Origin: Arthrobacter sp. SDTb3-6
GTDB lineage: Bacteria; Actinomycetota; Actinomycetes; Actinomycetales; Micrococcaceae
Assembly: GCF_013376095.1 (NCBI RefSeq)
Contig: NZ_JAAMFN010000021.1
Location: 1 to 64,000 of the forward strand
Direction: 5' to 3'
Length of the DNA: 64,000 nt
Numbering within the stretch: the first letter of the stretch is position 1; each line of letters begins with the position of its first letter. The translations under genes and the position numbers were made by a program. The notes under the pieces were generated by a model. The model ran no database searches. It saw only the letters and a list, made by a program, of their open reading frames with translations, and had not been told where the DNA came from. Below, piece after piece: positions 61,877 to 64,000 of this stretch.

Positions 61877-63370
61877 CTAGTACCGGTAGTGGCCGGGCTT
61901 GTAGGGGCCCGCCGGGTCGAGGTCCAGGTAGGAGGCCTGCTCCGGGGTGAGCTCGGTCAGCTCCACGCCCAGGGCGGCCAGGTGCAGGCGGGCCACCTTC
62001 TCGTCGAGGATCTTCGGCAGCACGTACACCTGCTTTTGGTACTCGTCGGTGTCCGTCTTCGTGAAGATCTCCACCTGTGCAATGACCTGGTTGGTGAACG
62101 AGTTGGACATGACGAACGACGGGTGGCCCGTGGCGTTGCCCAGGTTGAGCAGGCGGCCCTCGGACAGCACGATGATGGAGCGCTCCCCTTCCGTGCCCTT
62201 GTCAAAGACCCACTCGTGGACCTGTGGCTTGATCTCCACTTTTTCCACGCCGGGGATCCGGGCCAGGCCGGCCATGTCGATCTCATTGTCAAAGTGGCCC
62301 ACGTTGCCCACGATCGCCTTGTTCTTCATCTTCAGCATGTCCGCGGCCGTGATGATGCCCAGGCCGCCGGTGGTGGTGATGAAGATGTCGCCCTGGCCGA
62401 TGACCGATTCGAGCCTGGCCACCTGGTAGCCGTCCATGGCGGCCTGGAGCGCGCAGATGGGGTCGATCTCGGTGACGATGACGCGCGAGCCCTGGCCGCG
62501 CAGGGCCTCGGCCGCGCCCTTGCCGACGTCGCCGTAGCCGCAGACCACGGCCACCTTGCCTCCCAGCAGCACGTCGGTGGCGCGCATGAGGCCGTCCGGC
62601 AGGGAGTGGCGGATGCCGTACTTGTTGTCGAACTTGGATTTCGTGACGGAGTCGTTGACGTTGATGGCCGGGAATAGCAGCTTGCCCTCGGCGGCCAGCT
62701 GGTACAGGCGGTGCACGCCCGTGGTGGTTTCCTCCGTGACGCCGTGGATCTGCGCGGCGATCCGCGTCCACTTTTGGCTGTCCTTTTTCAGCGATTCGCG
62801 CAGGGCGGCCAGGAACACGGCGCCTTCCTCCGAATCCGCGTCCGTGGTGTCCGGGACCTTGCCGGCGGCCTCGAATTCGGCGCCCTTGTGGACCAGCATG
62901 GTGGCGTCGCCGCCGTCGTCCAGGATCATGTTGGCGCCCTTGGCCGGGTCCGTGTCCGCGCCGGGCCAGGTGAGGATCTGCTGGGCCGTCCACCAGTAGT
63001 CCTCCAGGCTCTCGCCCTTCCAGGCGAAGACGGGGACGCCCTGCGGGTTTTCCGGGGTGCCCTTGCCGACGACGATGGCGGCCGCGGCCTCATCCTGGGT
63101 GGAGAAGATGTTGCACGAGGCCCAGCGGACCTCGGCGCCCAGGGCCGTCAGCGTCTCGATGAGCACGGCGGTCTGGACGGTCATGTGCAGGGAGCCGGCA
63201 ATGCGGGCGCCCGCCAGCGGCTGGCTGTCCTTGTATTCCTCGCGCAGGCTCATCAGGCCCGGCATCTCAAATTCGGCCAGGCGGATCTGGTGCCGGCCGG
63301 CGGCGGCCAGGGTGATGTCGGCGACCTTGTAGTCTTCGGGGCTGAGGGTCTTGACAGCGGTGGTGCTCAT
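61877..63370 (-). CDS. ahcY: adenosylhomocysteinase
   Basis: This 497-residue enzyme splits S-adenosylhomocysteine into adenosine and homocysteine. [20 protein letters not shown], the NAD site [20 protein letters not shown] and the C-terminal [10 protein letters not shown] are conserved. The length includes the insertion typical of actinobacterial enzymes. The longer frame upstream is a cysteine-rich artefact; ATG 63370 ([16 protein letters not shown]) is used. It is downstream of a Trm112-like gene. No SAH riboswitch is seen in the 46-base gap. Confidence 0.95.
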   Translation of the reverse strand: MSTTAVKTLSPEDYKVADITLAAAGRHQIRLAEFEMPGLMSLREEYKDSQPLAGARIAGSLHMTVQTAVLIETLTALGAEVRWASCNIFSTQDEAAAAIVVGKGTPENPQGVPVFAWKGESLEDYWWTAQQILTWPGADTDPAKGANMILDDGGDATMLVHKGAEFEAAGKVPDTTDADSEEGAVFLAALRESLKKDSQKWTRIAAQIHGVTEETTTGVHRLYQLAAEGKLLFPAINVNDSVTKSKFDNKYGIRHSLPDGLMRATDVLLGGKVAVVCGYGDVGKGAAEALRGQGSRVIVTEIDPICALQAAMDGYQVARLESVIGQGDIFITTTGGLGIITAADMLKMKNKAIVGNVGHFDNEIDMAGLARIPGVEKVEIKPQVHEWVFDKGTEGERSIIVLSEGRLLNLGNATGHPSFVMSNSFTNQVIAQVEIFTKTDTDEYQKQVYVLPKILDEKVARLHLAALGVELTELTPEQASYLDLDPAGPYKPGHYRY

Positions 63371-63416
63371 GGGTGTGTTGTCCTTTGCTGGGCGCGGGGT
63401 TGTTCGGGAGGCGGGG

Positions 63417-63596
63417 TCAGGAGGCCAGCTGCTCGGGGCGCAGCAGCAGGGGGATGCCTTCATCGATGGCGTAGCGCAGCGGCACCCCGGCCGGGCCCGG
63501 CACCGTGGTGAGCAGTTCGTTGTCCTCCTGGACCAGCGTGGATCCGGTCACCGGGCAGCGCAGCAGGCCCAGCAGTTCGTCACTCAATTTCGCCAT
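63417..63596 (-). CDS. Trm112/UPF0434-family small zinc-ribbon-like protein
   Basis: This 59-residue protein starts [20 protein letters not shown] and ends [19 protein letters not shown]. This is the Trm112/UPF0434 pattern (LL.LLxCPxT...YPIxdGIPxLLxxEA). Only one of the usual CxxC-type cysteine sites is evident. Members activate methyltransferases or act as zinc-binding adaptors. AGGAGAAGAG lies upstream of ATG 63596. It precedes ahcY by 46 bases, a pairing that may link SAH removal to methylation. Confidence 0.8.
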   Translation of the reverse strand: MAKLSDELLGLLRCPVTGSTLVQEDNELLTTVPGPAGVPLRYAIDEGIPLLLRPEQLAS

Positions 63597-63644
63597 GGAT
63601 TTCTCTTCTCCTCAGGTGGCCGGCTGAAAAGGCCTTGGCTGCCC

Positions 63645-63650
63645 AGTCTA
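63645..63650 (-). promoter_or_regulatory. possible -10 box for the Trm112/ahcY operon
   Basis: The minus strand reads TAGACT, the same hexamer as in the RDD promoter, 49 bases upstream of the Trm112-like start. No clear -35 is present. Confidence 0.3.
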
Positions 63651-63678
63651 GTCAAGCCCCACCCCCTCCACCGACCCT

Positions 63679-63897
63679 CGGTTGCAACCGGGGCGTTTTC
63701 CGCGGACCGTCGGTTGCAACCGGGGCATTATTTCCCAACCGGCGGTTGCAAACGGGGCGAATTCTGCGGACCCTTCGGCACGGTTGCGCGGGAGCGTTTG
63801 CCAAAAGTCCCCCGGTTGCAACCGAGCGTTCGTTGGGGCTGCCCGTGACTGGGAGGGAGTGCGGGAGCGTCGGGAAAAACACCCCCGATTGCAACCG
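63679..63897. repeat. array of CGGTTGCAACCG palindromes
   Basis: This 12-bp sequence is its own reverse complement. Perfect copies are at 63679-63690, 63711-63722 and 63813-63824. One-base variants are at 63743-63754 and 63886-63897, and a degenerate one is at 63781-63792. Spacing is 32, 32, 38, 32 and 73 bp. The last two lie in a 73-bp duplicated block starting GGGAGCGT. The array fills the gap between the Trm112-like gene and the next gene. Confidence 0.85.
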
Positions 63898-63917
63898 AGC
63901 GTTGGGGGGGCGGGCGG

Positions 63918-64000
63918 TCAGTCCCGCAGGATGTGCAGGTGGCCGCGGCGTCCCGTGGCCGGGGCTCCGCTGGGGCGCTCCAGCGTGGGGCGGGCCTCGC
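63918..64000 (-). CDS. 3' end of an unidentified gene
   Basis: Only the last 27 codons are in the window (RPSGAPATGRRGHLHILRD then TGA). The region is high-GC with good actinobacterial codon use. The fragment is too short to name. Confidence 0.5.
   Translation of the reverse strand, partial: EARPTLERPSGAPATGRRGHLHILRD

Noticed and set aside
63371-63416. SAH riboswitch before ahcY
   Set aside because: The gap is only 46 bases and lacks the needed structure.
63679-63897. CRISPR array
   Set aside because: The repeat is only 12 bp, palindromic and partly degenerate; 'spacers' are themselves similar or duplicated, and no cas gene is visible.

Overview
The window is high-GC actinobacterial chromosome, most like Arthrobacter or a close relative in the Micrococcaceae. 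The evidence is the gene order (pth-rplY-prs-glmU-tRNA-Gln, and ABC-F/ispE/rsmA/rpfB/tatD), an RpfB with DUF348 and G5 domains, a protein O-mannosyltransferase next to rsmI, a MoxR/DUF58/transglutaminase operon, GTG and TTG starts, and possible leaderless promoters. No replication origin, prophage or rRNA operon is visible.

Layout. 1-5.3 kb: a partly decayed sulfate-assimilation locus with a broken cysD remnant, cysQ, a glycosylphosphotransferase that has lost its catalytic half, a TSUP sulfite/sulfate exporter and a CysC kinase with an ATP-sulfurylase-like N-terminal region. 5.2-13.8 kb: three large LuxR-type ATPase regulators (LAL) in tandem; the middle one has lost the Walker A lysine. 13.9-26.7 kb: housekeeping genes on the minus strand (pth, rplY, prs, glmU, tRNA-Gln, ABC-F, ispE, rsmA, rpfB, tatD). 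Two paralogous genes for an AbiEi-like winged helix joined to a DUF559 nuclease interrupt this block. Each lies between its own REP-like palindromes.

26.8-41.8 kb: the moxR/DUF58/tgpA operon, an aldehyde dehydrogenase, rsmI, a DUF1214/DUF1254/small-protein trio, the protein mannosyltransferase, and DUF1461, SpoIIM-like and RDD membrane proteins. 41.9-51.6 kb: a complete, lower-GC Tad (Flp) pilus locus with two pilins, TadE/TadG-like pseudopilins, CpaB, TadZ/CpaE, TadA/CpaF, TadB, TadC, a GT87-type membrane glycosyltransferase and a convergent prepilin peptidase. 51.7-55.4 kb: an L,D-transpeptidase and a decaying AbiE-like cassette.

55.4-64 kb: a lipid/glycerol-phosphate cluster (diacylglycerol kinase-like protein, GlpD, TetR regulator, and divergently an alkyl-DHAP-synthase-like flavoprotein and an SDR), an MBL hydrolase, ahcY and a Trm112-like protein. 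It ends in an array of CGGTTGCAACCG palindromes, several spaced exactly 32 bp apart, and the end of one more gene.

The best candidates for something undescribed are the two DUF559-nuclease/palindrome units, with an orphan palindrome copy at 33.6 kb, and the phased palindrome array at 63.7 kb.
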